The position numbers and the translations under genes are program-made. From Alkalibacterium thalassium (GTDB taxonomy: Bacteria; Bacillota; Bacilli; Lactobacillales; Carnobacteriaceae_A), in the NCBI RefSeq assembly GCF_900101165.1, contig NZ_FNFK01000007.1:1-64000 (forward strand): a stretch of 64,000 bases of DNA. The letters are read 5' to 3'. Position 1 is the stretch's first letter. Every line of letters starts with the position of its first letter. Below, one piece after another: positions 33,132 to 41,561 of this stretch. The notes under the pieces were generated by a model that did not search any database, was not told the origin of the DNA, and saw only the letters and a list, made by a program, of their open reading frames with translations.

Positions 33132-34493
33132 CTACACCATGTCAGCCGGATCGATATACTTCTCGAATTCTTCTTCTGTAAGTATCCCCAGGTCAACAGC
33201 TGCTTCTTTTAGAGTCGACTGGTCTTCGTGGGCTTTTTTGGCAATCTGACTGGCTTTATCGTAGCCAATCTTCGGGGCGAGAGCGGTCACCAGCATCAGC
33301 GACTGGTCTACCAGTTCGCTCATCTCTTCTTCCACCACTTGTATGCCTTTCAGACACTTGCTGTTAAATAAAGCGAGGCTGTCTCCCAGCAAAGTAATGC
33401 TCTGAATCATATTGTAAGCAATAACTGGCATATAAACGTTCAGCTCGAAATTTCCCTGTGAAGCTGCGACACCGATTGCCGTGTCATTCCCCAAAACCTG
33501 TACGGAGACCATTGTTAGTGCTTCTGCCTGAGTAGGATTTACTTTTCCAGGCATGATGGAGCTGCCTGCTTCATTGGCGGGAATCGTTATTTCTCCCAGC
33601 CCACTTCTTGGTCCACTGGATAGCCACCTGACATCATTCGCCATCTTCAATGCATTTGCCGCCAGAGCCTTCAGCGCACCATGAGCAAAGACGAAGGCAT
33701 CTTTACTCGTCAGGCCGTGAAACTTATTCGGATTCTCCTTAAATTCGATGCCGGATGCCTGACTGATTCGTCGGATAGTCTTCTCTGCAAAGTCCGGATG
33801 GGTATTTAATCCGGTACCTACAGCTGTTCCACCGAGTGGCAGTCGTTTCAATGGAATTAATGCGGCTTGGATCATTTCAGCATTCTGAACCATCATTTCC
33901 TTCCAGCCGCTGACTTCCTGACCGAACGTGACAGGCGTTGCATCCTGAAGGTGAGTCCGTCCGATTTTTATCGTATCTTTATACCTGGTTTCCAACTCTT
34001 CCAGTGTGTGCTCAAGCTCCCCCAGCACTGGCAGCAGATGATCAGTAAGCAGCCGGACAGAAGCAATGTGCATCGATGTAGGAAAGGTATCGTTGGTACT
34101 CTGCCCTTTATTAACGTCATCATTTGGATGTATGTCCAGTCCACTTTCACCTTTTGCCAGGTGAGCTATGACCTCGTTGACATTCATATTGGTCTGTGTG
34201 CCGCTGCCTGTCTGCCAGACGGATAGAGGAAATTCACTGTCCCAGTGTCCTTTAATGATCGCATCACAGACTGAAGCTATGGCGTCTGCTTTCTGGGGTT
34301 CGAGTAACCCCAGCTCGGCATTTGTTTCTGCCGCTTCTTTCTTGACGCGTGCATACGCATGGATCAGCTCCAGAGGCATCGTCTCGTTTCCAATAGAGAA
34401 GTTCTGCAGACTGCTCTGAGTCTGAGGTCCCCATTTACAATCCTCGGGTATTCCGATTTGTCCAAATCCATCTTGTTCCAGTCTTTTTATCAT
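33132..34493 (-). CDS. fumC: fumarate hydratase class II
   Basis: FumC hydrates fumarate to malate reversibly. The 453-aa protein has TGSGTQTNMNVNE (residues 95-107), HPNDDVNKGQSTND, GRTHLQDATPVTFGQE and the superfamily signature GSSIMPGKVNPTQ, all typical of class II, iron-free enzymes. It lies only 13 nt after the PRD regulator gene, hence in the same transcript, and a terminator follows. In Lactobacillales a lone fumarase often serves fumarate/malate exchange rather than a full TCA cycle. Here its neighbours suggest it may use fumarate freed by the lyase at 37.0-38.4 kb. Confidence 0.95.
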   Translation of the reverse strand: MIKRLEQDGFGQIGIPEDCKWGPQTQSSLQNFSIGNETMPLELIHAYARVKKEAAETNAELGLLEPQKADAIASVCDAIIKGHWDSEFPLSVWQTGSGTQTNMNVNEVIAHLAKGESGLDIHPNDDVNKGQSTNDTFPTSMHIASVRLLTDHLLPVLGELEHTLEELETRYKDTIKIGRTHLQDATPVTFGQEVSGWKEMMVQNAEMIQAALIPLKRLPLGGTAVGTGLNTHPDFAEKTIRRISQASGIEFKENPNKFHGLTSKDAFVFAHGALKALAANALKMANDVRWLSSGPRSGLGEITIPANEAGSSIMPGKVNPTQAEALTMVSVQVLGNDTAIGVAASQGNFELNVYMPVIAYNMIQSITLLGDSLALFNSKCLKGIQVVEEEMSELVDQSLMLVTALAPKIGYDKASQIAKKAHEDQSTLKEAAVDLGILTEEEFEKYIDPADMV

Positions 34494-34506
34494 AATGCTC
34501 CCCTTT

Positions 34507-36072
34507 TTAAATCATAATATCCGGAAAAGCTGTCTGCAGATAAGTGGTTCTGTCCATAGTATCCGATCTTGTTTCCAACTGTCTGACAACCTCTTCTGCG
34601 AGAAGTTTCTTATTACGGCTGCTTGTAAACCCATGATCGAGCAGCCGCTTGATGTCATCACTTGTCAGATAGAAATTTATCTTGATACTTTCCCATCCTA
34701 ATTCAGATAGCAGAACCGTGATCCTGTTTGAAAAAGTCAAGATTGCATCGAATTTCATTTCTTCAAGTCTGTATAACTCGTTGATTGTCAGATAAGAGAC
34801 CATCTCGTAATTGACATGCTGGCTTAATACTTCCAGAAAAAATGAAACTTTCTCGACAGAAGAATTTGTGATGATGACGACCCGCCTGTTATTCTGGCCG
34901 GCAACTCTGTTCTTTATAATGAACCGTTCAAGAATCAGACAGACCACGGAGATCTGATGATCGGTCAGCTCACAGCCGTCATCTGTCTCCCACGTACTGA
35001 CTGTCCGCTTTACTTGTTCATACAGTTTCGGAAAGACAGTCTTGGTATTATCCAGCTTGTCATCGTAAAAATAGTAGGCCAGCTTGTTTTTGATCAGACA
35101 CTTATAGAAATAGGCATACAGCTCATTATATATACTATCATACGTATAGAACTGAACCTGATTTTTTTCTTCTATAACATTGATCAGCTCTTCGGTCAGC
35201 CTCTTGAGCTGACTATTGAATGGAAAGTGTAACGGTTCCTTGTAGTTCAACGAGGCAATCAGGTAATCCAGATAATCACTGTCTTCCTGGACTGGAAGAA
35301 GATAATTCGAAGCCACTTCAGGCATATCTTCAATAATCTCTTTAATGGTATAGCCTTTTTCAATACGTATGAGACTGATCATCATATGGAGGTAGATAAA
35401 TTTCTTTGATGGATAATCGACTAATCGGGCATCCGGACCAAAGAAGTCACAGAGCTTGTCTTTCACTTTGTCGTGGTAAGCTGTCAGGTAATGCTCCACC
35501 AGTTCGTAAAGGAGAGTCTGTACAGGCGTATTGGCCTGCCGAGGAACATAGTCATCATTCTTTTTCAACTCGATGACAGACAACAGATTCCTTGCTGCAA
35601 TCATTCTGAGAAACCGCTCGTTCCCTTCAAAACTGACCCCTTTCCTATGCCTGTTTACTACTTCAATGCCATTTTGTTGAAGGAGAAAGCCCAGTTCTTT
35701 CCTGTCTTTCTTCTTCGTGGACAAACTGAGGTTCAACCTGGCATACAGTTCGGTCATATTGACAATGCCGTCAAGCAGCCCGAAGCACACAATCAGACTG
35801 AGTCGCTCTTCCAGTGACGGGGAATAGTCATTCATATCTAGCCGCTGACAGAGAGCCGAGAAGTCAGCATAAGTCATATTCGTTCTGATCTCATGATGAC
35901 TGATGCTGAACCTCAGGTGATCGGGAATGTATTCATTCAACGTATAAATGCTCCGCTTAAGCGTCGACTCACTTTTTCCGAACAGTTCTTCACAGGCTTT
36001 AAAGTCAATTTTACCTTTATCCTGAACATAATTAGCCAACTTCAGGTCAAACTGGGTCACGACCACGCTCAT
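34507..36072 (-). CDS. PRD-type transcriptional regulator with helix-turn-helix domains
   Basis: This 521-aa protein looks like a BglG/Mga-class regulator. An N-terminal winged-helix stretch includes a STLKRSIYTLNEY helix, and a second helix-turn-helix follows near LSTKKKDRKELGFLLQQNGI. Helical PRD-like regions carry conserved histidines. The C-terminal part (RRVVIITNSSVEKVSFFLEV) resembles a PTS EIIB-like domain. Such proteins activate adjacent PTS operons in response to phosphorylation. AAGGAG is only one base before the ATG, so a GTG two codons later (7-nt spacing) may be the true start. The assignment to a particular subfamily is inferred. Confidence 0.75.
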   Translation of the reverse strand: MSVVVTQFDLKLANYVQDKGKIDFKACEELFGKSESTLKRSIYTLNEYIPDHLRFSISHHEIRTNMTYADFSALCQRLDMNDYSPSLEERLSLIVCFGLLDGIVNMTELYARLNLSLSTKKKDRKELGFLLQQNGIEVVNRHRKGVSFEGNERFLRMIAARNLLSVIELKKNDDYVPRQANTPVQTLLYELVEHYLTAYHDKVKDKLCDFFGPDARLVDYPSKKFIYLHMMISLIRIEKGYTIKEIIEDMPEVASNYLLPVQEDSDYLDYLIASLNYKEPLHFPFNSQLKRLTEELINVIEEKNQVQFYTYDSIYNELYAYFYKCLIKNKLAYYFYDDKLDNTKTVFPKLYEQVKRTVSTWETDDGCELTDHQISVVCLILERFIIKNRVAGQNNRRVVIITNSSVEKVSFFLEVLSQHVNYEMVSYLTINELYRLEEMKFDAILTFSNRITVLLSELGWESIKINFYLTSDDIKRLLDHGFTSSRNKKLLAEEVVRQLETRSDTMDRTTYLQTAFPDIMI

Positions 36073-36087
36073 TCTCCTTATCTCTTT

Positions 36088-36103
36088 TTGTTAACGTTAT
36101 CAA
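36088..36103. promoter_or_regulatory. cre-like or LacI-type palindromic operator before the regulator gene
   Basis: TTGTTAACGTTATCAA is nearly palindromic around a central CG, as in CcpA cre boxes and LacI-family operators. One core cre position differs from consensus. It lies just upstream of the PRD regulator's ribosome-binding site. Confidence 0.45.
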
Positions 36104-36151
36104 AGCAGTTCTAAAAAGTAAAGATGATTCCTGACTCTTTATCACTCTGTA

Positions 36152-36934
36152 TTATAGTGTTCCATAGTGGCTTAAGTCGTAGCCGTATGACTGAAGCATC
36201 TGACTGAATGCCTGAGTGCACAGAACTTCCACTTCCCTCATTCTAGGCAGATGGAATGAGGACTGATAGTACACCTCTGTATCAACGAAGCCCGGATGAC
36301 AGCTTGCTTCAACTGTTCCATATCCGTTAAATTTTTCAGCGTTTTCTTTGAATACATCAAACAGCGTGTCTTGAACTTCGGAAAAGGACCGGGACATGTC
36401 CTTGAACGCCGGAAAGTTGAACAGATTCCAGAAGGCTTCCGTGACATAACAATCTGGATAAGCTGAACGCTCAAGTACATCTCCATAGACTCTGATGGGC
36501 AGGTGATATTCCTTACTCAACTGCTCCGTCACTTTTGCATGTTCCCCCATTATGTGTACATAGTGATGCGAATCGATGTGAGTCAATTTTACGCCCAGAT
36601 TCAGAAGCTTGTCTATCTGTGCTTTCCATTCTATATACAGTTGATCCAGATCAGCAGATTCAGTCTGGTAGAAGGCTCTTTTCTTGAACAGGCCATTCTC
36701 ATCAACTAAATTATCTGTCCCGTCGCTGACCGGTTTGCCCATTGTCAAAGCCAGATGAACGCCAATACCTAAATTAGGTACTGAGGGGATCAGCTTAAGT
36801 GCATGATCAAGTCCGGGCATATTCGCCATCATAGTCGTTGATGTCACTGCTCCTGATAAATGGGATTCAACGATCCCGTAGTTGATACCTTTAGAATAGC
36901 CGAAATCATCGGCATTGATTATCAGTTTAGTCAT
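36152..36934 (-). CDS. YdjC/ChbG-family carbohydrate deacetylase
   Basis: Members of this family remove acetyl groups from N-acetylated oligosaccharides such as diacetylchitobiose 6-phosphate. The 260-aa protein has the metal-site residues in NADDFG (residues 7-12), GVHLAL (His60) and HIDSHHYVH (119-127). The C-terminal CHPGFVD block is also typical. It is preceded by an intrinsic terminator that would reduce read-through from the lyase gene. No chitobiose-type EIIA/B/C genes are present, so the substrate is probably not chitobiose itself. Confidence 0.8.
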   Translation of the reverse strand: MTKLIINADDFGYSKGINYGIVESHLSGAVTSTTMMANMPGLDHALKLIPSVPNLGIGVHLALTMGKPVSDGTDNLVDENGLFKKRAFYQTESADLDQLYIEWKAQIDKLLNLGVKLTHIDSHHYVHIMGEHAKVTEQLSKEYHLPIRVYGDVLERSAYPDCYVTEAFWNLFNFPAFKDMSRSFSEVQDTLFDVFKENAEKFNGYGTVEASCHPGFVDTEVYYQSSFHLPRMREVEVLCTQAFSQMLQSYGYDLSHYGTL

Positions 36935-36960
36935 ACGTCACCTCTTAATTAATATAAAGC

Positions 36961-36985
36961 AAAAAAACTGCCTGTCCAGACAGTC
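36961..36985 (-). terminator. intrinsic terminator inside the PTS locus
   Basis: ACTGTCT and AGGCAGT pair around a GGAC tetraloop, followed by seven T residues on the minus strand. It lies 16 nt after the lyase stop and before the ChbG-like gene. It probably lowers expression of the downstream half or acts as an attenuator. Confidence 0.8.
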
Positions 36986-37000
36986 TTTCTGCACTTATGG

Positions 37001-38362
37001 TTACAGTAACTCTTCAGAAAGCTTTTCTGCTCTCTTTGATGCTTCTTTAGCCAACTGCGAAGCCAGGCCTGTATAGCTTCTTGGATCGATCAGGTCTTTT
37101 AGTTCCTTATCGTCGTATTTTTCATCGATCAGATCATTTGCCTTCAGGTTTGTATAAAAGTCTTCCCCATAAGCAGCTGTCTTGATTGCTATATCATAAA
37201 CTAGAGAATGGGCATTGTCTTTCCCAAGTTTCTTCGCCATTTCCATCATGACATATTCACTGTTGTCGAGTCCTTTATTTCTCAGAGCATTTTCCAGCAT
37301 ACGCTCCTTATTGATCTGGAGGGTTCTGGTCAGCTCCTCAGCACGTAAAAGAATTTCTGTCATCAGCTGAAGCGCTTCTTCCATTAACCCATCAAAGAGC
37401 ATGTACTGGCTGCTGTCCCCTTCATATGGTCTGACAGCTGAGTAAGACCCCACTCCGGGAAGAGAATACAGTTTCTGGGAATTGGCAATAATGCCTTTTG
37501 CCAGTTTCGGATTGATCTTGTGCGGCATCGTGCTGCTTCCAACGGTCCCTTCCTTGAAGCCTTCTGCTACTTCTGCTATTTCTTCAAGACTGGTCTGGTA
37601 GACTTCCTCTGCCATCTTATGACAGACATTTCCCAGCAGCGACAGGTTCATCATGTACTCGAGCTTGTGAGTATTGATGCTTCGGGACGGCACGTCCATC
37701 GGATACATACCAAGCAGTTCCGCAACACGCGCCTGGACTTTAGGTCCTACTTCAGGCATCGTACTGAATGTTCCAACGGCGCCGCCCATCATTACTCGGA
37801 ATACCCGTTTTTCGGATTCTCTCAATCGTTCGATGCTGTCAATGAACTCACTGATCCAGGCAGATACTTTATAGCCGTATGTGATAGGTGTCGCATGTCG
37901 CCCATGTGTCCTGCCAGGCATAACAGTGTCTGCATGCTCGGCAGCCAGTTTGGACAAGTTTTTGAGAATCTGTCCTGACAGCAGCATAAACTTATCATGA
38001 ATCTGTTTCATGACATAAAGCTGTCCACTCTGCTGCACATTCTGAGTCGTAATGCCGTAATGGACGTACTTGCCACTGTCTTCTGGACAGGCTTTGACCA
38101 GCACTTTAAGGAAAGGCACAAAGCCATGCCCAATTTCTCTGTAAATGCGGTCCATTTCTTCAAAATCGATATTTTCAACTTTCGCTGACTGTTCAATGTC
38201 TAAAGCCGCCTGCTCAGGAATAAATCCTGCTTCTGCTTGAGCCTTTGCCAGAGCTGCCTCTATTTTCAGCCACGCTTTGTATTTTGTCTGTTCTTCAAAA
38301 AGCTCCCGGATCCCCCGGTCATCTATTGTCTTACTTTTGGAGTCATAAAATGCTCTCATCAT
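37001..38362 (-). CDS. fumarase/adenylosuccinate-lyase superfamily lyase of unknown substrate
   Basis: The 453-aa protein belongs to the superfamily whose members break C-N or C-O bonds beta to a carboxylate, usually releasing fumarate. Visible are HYGITTQN (101-108), RTHGRHATPITYGYKVSAW (151-169, nearer to 3-carboxymuconate cycloisomerases than to PurB) and the signature GSSTMPHKINP (275-285). It is called adenylosuccinate lyase by general resemblance. However, its place between a PTS permease and a deacetylase, away from pur genes, argues for a catabolic role on a conjugate. The first two codons are both ATG and either may start. Confidence 0.7.
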   Translation of the reverse strand: MMRAFYDSKSKTIDDRGIRELFEEQTKYKAWLKIEAALAKAQAEAGFIPEQAALDIEQSAKVENIDFEEMDRIYREIGHGFVPFLKVLVKACPEDSGKYVHYGITTQNVQQSGQLYVMKQIHDKFMLLSGQILKNLSKLAAEHADTVMPGRTHGRHATPITYGYKVSAWISEFIDSIERLRESEKRVFRVMMGGAVGTFSTMPEVGPKVQARVAELLGMYPMDVPSRSINTHKLEYMMNLSLLGNVCHKMAEEVYQTSLEEIAEVAEGFKEGTVGSSTMPHKINPKLAKGIIANSQKLYSLPGVGSYSAVRPYEGDSSQYMLFDGLMEEALQLMTEILLRAEELTRTLQINKERMLENALRNKGLDNSEYVMMEMAKKLGKDNAHSLVYDIAIKTAAYGEDFYTNLKANDLIDEKYDDKELKDLIDPRSYTGLASQLAKEASKRAEKLSEELL

Positions 38363-38388
38363 CGGTCTTCCTTTCTAAGGTTAAGCTT

Positions 38389-39948
38389 CTATTTCCCTGC
38401 CATGTAGTCGTCTACTTCGTTGCGGACGAACTCGACATGCGGACCGAATACAACATGGACGTGATTCTTTTTAGGGAAGAATATTCCGGATGCTCCGGCT
38501 TCTTTCAGCTTATCGGCATTAACGACTTTCTGATCTTTCAGATCAATACGCAGACGAGAGACACAGTTATCAACTTGAGCCACATTCTCTTTTCCACCTA
38601 ATCCTTCGATAACCAGTTGAGCAATATCGCCATAACGTTTTTCGTTAAGCAGCGTCACATTACGGTTCACATCTTCACGTCCCGGTGTCTTGGCATCCAG
38701 TTTCACGATCAAGTAACGGAACACGAAGTAGAAAATCACAAAGTTGGCGATCCCTACGAGTACCAGATTGATCCACCCAGTATTTTCGTAAAGCAGACCG
38801 AAGATGACAAAGTCGAAAATCGTTCCACGTATATAACCGATACTGACGTTCATCATCGCTAGAGGAATAACGGTGATACCGGCCAGAATGATATACACAA
38901 TATAAAGGATAGGAGATATGAACATGAATGAGAATTCCATTGGTTCAGTAATGTTCCCCAGGAAGGCTGTCAGGACAACAGTAAGAATGATCCCTTTTGC
39001 CAGCTTCTTGTTTTCTTTATAAGCAGTGTGATACATTGCCAGTCCAATAGCTGGAATACGGAATAAAGTAGTCAGCATCTGACCGGAAGCCAAATACGGG
39101 CTGATTTGAGGCATGATGCGTCCCCATGCTTCATGAGAAGGCCCCAGTTCGAACAGGACTTCGTTCATGGCATTTAATATCCCTACATAATATTCTCCTT
39201 CGATCACCCAAGTTCCACCTGCTTCAGTAAATCGTACAACAGCGGCCAGAACGTGGTGCAGACCAAAAGGAATAAGCGCACGGTTAAGCAGTGCATAGAT
39301 TCCGGCACCGAACGGCTGGTTCATTAGTATTGGAGACATGCCTATCAGCATGCGGGTAAAAATGCCCCAGATGAACGGCAGGACCAGTCCAATTGGAACA
39401 GTGAACAGGAATGAAAGAATCAGGACTGACTTTTTACCTGAGAAGAAGGCAAAGGCAAGCGGCAGCTGTACTCTGTAAAACTTGTCTGTCAGCTTGGCAG
39501 CCAACAGCCCCGAAATGATCCCTCCGGCTGCATCAACACGGATCGTCTGAATACCAAGTACCATGCCTTGACCCAGTTCGTTCATGACTTCAGGATCTGC
39601 CAGATTCCCTGTTGCGTTTAAGTAGACATTCATCGTTGTTATAAGAACTAGATAACTGATGATCGATGAAAATACTGCAATTCCTTTTTCGTTCTTAGCC
39701 ATTCCGTACGCCACACCCATGGCGAACAGGACCGGAATGTTACTAAAAATGATACTGGATATCTGTTGAGTACTGCTTAGAACAGTCTGTAGTGTTTCAT
39801 TCCCAAGAATCGGAAACTGTTCGATCATGTAACTTTGCGTGAACGCCCCCATCAATCCCATCAGCATACCTACTGGCGCCATTATCCCGATAGGCAGAAG
39901 CAGTGACCGTCCAAATACTTGGATCTGATCTTTAAATTTATCCCACAT
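38389..39948 (-). CDS. PTS transporter subunit EIICB, glucose/N-acetylglucosamine family
   Basis: This permease imports and phosphorylates a sugar. The 519-aa protein has an EIIC domain (about residues 1-400) with roughly ten membrane segments and the family motif GNITEPMEFSFMFISP. A C-terminal EIIB domain carries the phosphoryl-accepting cysteine in VDNCVSRLRIDL (Cys462). No EIIA domain is attached, so EIIA must come from elsewhere. It lies 17 nt after the NagA-like gene and 26 nt before the lyase gene. An amino sugar or a conjugate is the likely substrate, judged from its neighbours. Confidence 0.85.
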   Translation of the reverse strand: MWDKFKDQIQVFGRSLLLPIGIMAPVGMLMGLMGAFTQSYMIEQFPILGNETLQTVLSSTQQISSIIFSNIPVLFAMGVAYGMAKNEKGIAVFSSIISYLVLITTMNVYLNATGNLADPEVMNELGQGMVLGIQTIRVDAAGGIISGLLAAKLTDKFYRVQLPLAFAFFSGKKSVLILSFLFTVPIGLVLPFIWGIFTRMLIGMSPILMNQPFGAGIYALLNRALIPFGLHHVLAAVVRFTEAGGTWVIEGEYYVGILNAMNEVLFELGPSHEAWGRIMPQISPYLASGQMLTTLFRIPAIGLAMYHTAYKENKKLAKGIILTVVLTAFLGNITEPMEFSFMFISPILYIVYIILAGITVIPLAMMNVSIGYIRGTIFDFVIFGLLYENTGWINLVLVGIANFVIFYFVFRYLIVKLDAKTPGREDVNRNVTLLNEKRYGDIAQLVIEGLGGKENVAQVDNCVSRLRIDLKDQKVVNADKLKEAGASGIFFPKKNHVHVVFGPHVEFVRNEVDDYMAGK

Positions 39949-39965
39949 AATTTTTTCCTCCTTGT

Positions 39966-41165
39966 TTACTTTTCAATTTTTTGTTTAATTCCTTTAACAT
40001 ACGTGTCGTACAGGTTGAACTCTCCATCTATTACTAAAAAGTCGGCATCTTTTCCTTTTTCAAGGCGCCCTTTCCTGTCAGATACACCTATGTAGGCAGC
40101 AGGATTCTCAGAAGCCATTTTCACGATGTCTCCAATGGATGCATCGACATTTTTGACAACATTTCTGACTGAAGGAAGAAAGCCCAATTCAATGTCTTTC
40201 ACACTGGAATAGTCAGTCTTGTCCAGGAGCTCAGTCTTGCCATCATCTCCAGTCACCCGTACTAGCTTATCGCTTTCAGGTTCGAACGTCGCTTCGCGAA
40301 TGTAATGGTATGTTTTTTCACTGACTTGAGCTAGTCCCGTGCAGTCTGTGGTGAGCGTGATTCTGTCAGGCCCTTTTATTTTGTACACGATTGCAAAAGC
40401 TTCCGGCCTGACTGTCAGTCCAGTCTGCTTACCGAACTCCGCATACATATCATCGAAGTACATAGCTGCTCCGGCCACTCCGAGACGGCGATGGTGCATT
40501 CCCCTCATTCCGCTGAACGTATGGGTGAAGCCTCCAAGGCCTAAATCTTTCAATTCCTTGATCTCTTCAAATTCCGCTGCACTGTGTCCGACTGAGATCT
40601 GGATGCCTTTCTGGTTAAGATAAGTGATCACTTCAGCTGCTCCCGGCAGTTCCGGCGCTAGAGTCATCAGTTTTACGAGGCCGTCACTGACCGGGTTCAA
40701 CAAGTCATCGACTGTTTCAACCGTCGGCGGCAGACAGTACTCGGCTTTCTGCATCCCCTTGTACTTTTCATTTATGAAGGGGCCTTCCAGGTGCACGCCG
40801 ATAAGATCAGCCCCCATATCAGGGGTCCACTCTTTCCCAAATCGGTCTGCTGCTATCACTTGACTTTTTAAGTTGTCTAAATGATCAGTTGCTGTTGTCG
40901 CCAGATACGAGGTCACACCCATATTGACCAGATCTTTCGACATTCTGGCCAGAGACTGCTCGTCTCCCTGATGGATAAACGATCCTGTTGCCCAGCCATG
41001 TATATGGACATCTATAAATCCTGGAATGATAATCTTGTCTCCGTAATCGATATACTCCTCCTTTTCGATAGTATCGTGGATACCTTCAATCTTCCCATCT
41101 TCCACTTCAAGATAACCGGATTGATATCCACTCGGTGTATAGATTTTTTCTGAATAAATGAACAT
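39966..41165 (-). CDS. NagA-like amidohydrolase (N-acetyl-sugar-phosphate deacetylase family)
   Basis: The 399-aa protein is an amidohydrolase-fold enzyme. It has DVHIHG (52-57), HLEGPF (125-130), VGHSAAEF (192-199), THTFSGM (214-220) and TTDCTG (272-277). These keep the metal ligands and catalytic Asp of N-acetylglucosamine-6-phosphate deacetylase. The usual HLFNAM and VTDA substrate-site motifs are altered, so the substrate may differ from GlcNAc-6-P. It is the first gene of the locus, behind a promoter with an adjoining inverted repeat. A Shine-Dalgarno AGGAGTG precedes the ATG. Confidence 0.75.
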   Translation of the reverse strand: MFIYSEKIYTPSGYQSGYLEVEDGKIEGIHDTIEKEEYIDYGDKIIIPGFIDVHIHGWATGSFIHQGDEQSLARMSKDLVNMGVTSYLATTATDHLDNLKSQVIAADRFGKEWTPDMGADLIGVHLEGPFINEKYKGMQKAEYCLPPTVETVDDLLNPVSDGLVKLMTLAPELPGAAEVITYLNQKGIQISVGHSAAEFEEIKELKDLGLGGFTHTFSGMRGMHHRRLGVAGAAMYFDDMYAEFGKQTGLTVRPEAFAIVYKIKGPDRITLTTDCTGLAQVSEKTYHYIREATFEPESDKLVRVTGDDGKTELLDKTDYSSVKDIELGFLPSVRNVVKNVDASIGDIVKMASENPAAYIGVSDRKGRLEKGKDADFLVIDGEFNLYDTYVKGIKQKIEK

Positions 41166-41239
41166 GTCTTCACTCCTTCCTGTTGTTCTGATGAATGAGT
41201 TAACAACACAACAAAAGACTTCTGCGTCTTACAGCTATA

Positions 41240-41268
41240 TAATAGGTTTATTTTATAGTGTATACAAG
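41240..41268 (-). promoter_or_regulatory. promoter of the NagA-like/PTS/lyase locus
   Basis: TATTAT (41240-41245) is preceded by TTGTAT (41263-41268) with a 17-bp spacer. The weak -35 and neighbouring inverted repeat fit an activator-dependent promoter. Confidence 0.6.
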
Positions 41269-41306
41269 GTCATTACATTATATTATTACAGGTCACATAA
41301 TGACCC
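41269..41306. promoter_or_regulatory. inverted-repeat operator candidate abutting the -35
   Basis: GGTCATTA (41269-41276) and TAATGACC (41299-41306) are exact inverted copies 22 bp apart. A third GGTCA lies at 41292-41296. Placement directly upstream of the -35 is typical of activator sites, and the locus's PRD regulator is the natural candidate. Confidence 0.5.
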
Positions 41307-41323
41307 ATTAAACTCAAAAAAAT

Positions 41324-41376
41324 ATAAAACACCTGCCTTCCGTTCCTTTTCTACTAAAGGAACGGAAGGCAGGTGC
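41324..41376 (-). terminator. uraA terminator
   Basis: A perfect 20-bp stem (41331-41350 with 41357-41376) around a 6-nt loop is followed on the minus strand by TTTTATATTTTTTTG. It separates uraA from the PTS locus. The 41379-41561 stretch between it and uraA shows no convincing gene. Confidence 0.93.
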
Positions 41377-41561
41377 ACTTTCGTTTGATGGAATAATTAA
41401 ATTAATAAATCGAGTCATCATATTTAGTTACACGCATATTCTCTTTAACCGTTTTTTCAGAGTCATCTTCCATCCAATCCCCATCAGAAGATAGAAGCTG
41501 CCGAGTGTATCATTCCAGTTTAAGAATACGTTCCTGGATCTGGTTTACTGACTGCTGTTCA

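Noticed and set aside
41402-41509. Open frame ending in an acidic tail (MEDDSEKTVKENMRVTKYDD...) after uraA
   Set aside because: Only 23 codons from the first ATG, with a weak ribosome-binding site and an in-frame TGA upstream. It may be the remnant of a gene's 3' end, but nothing confirms it.
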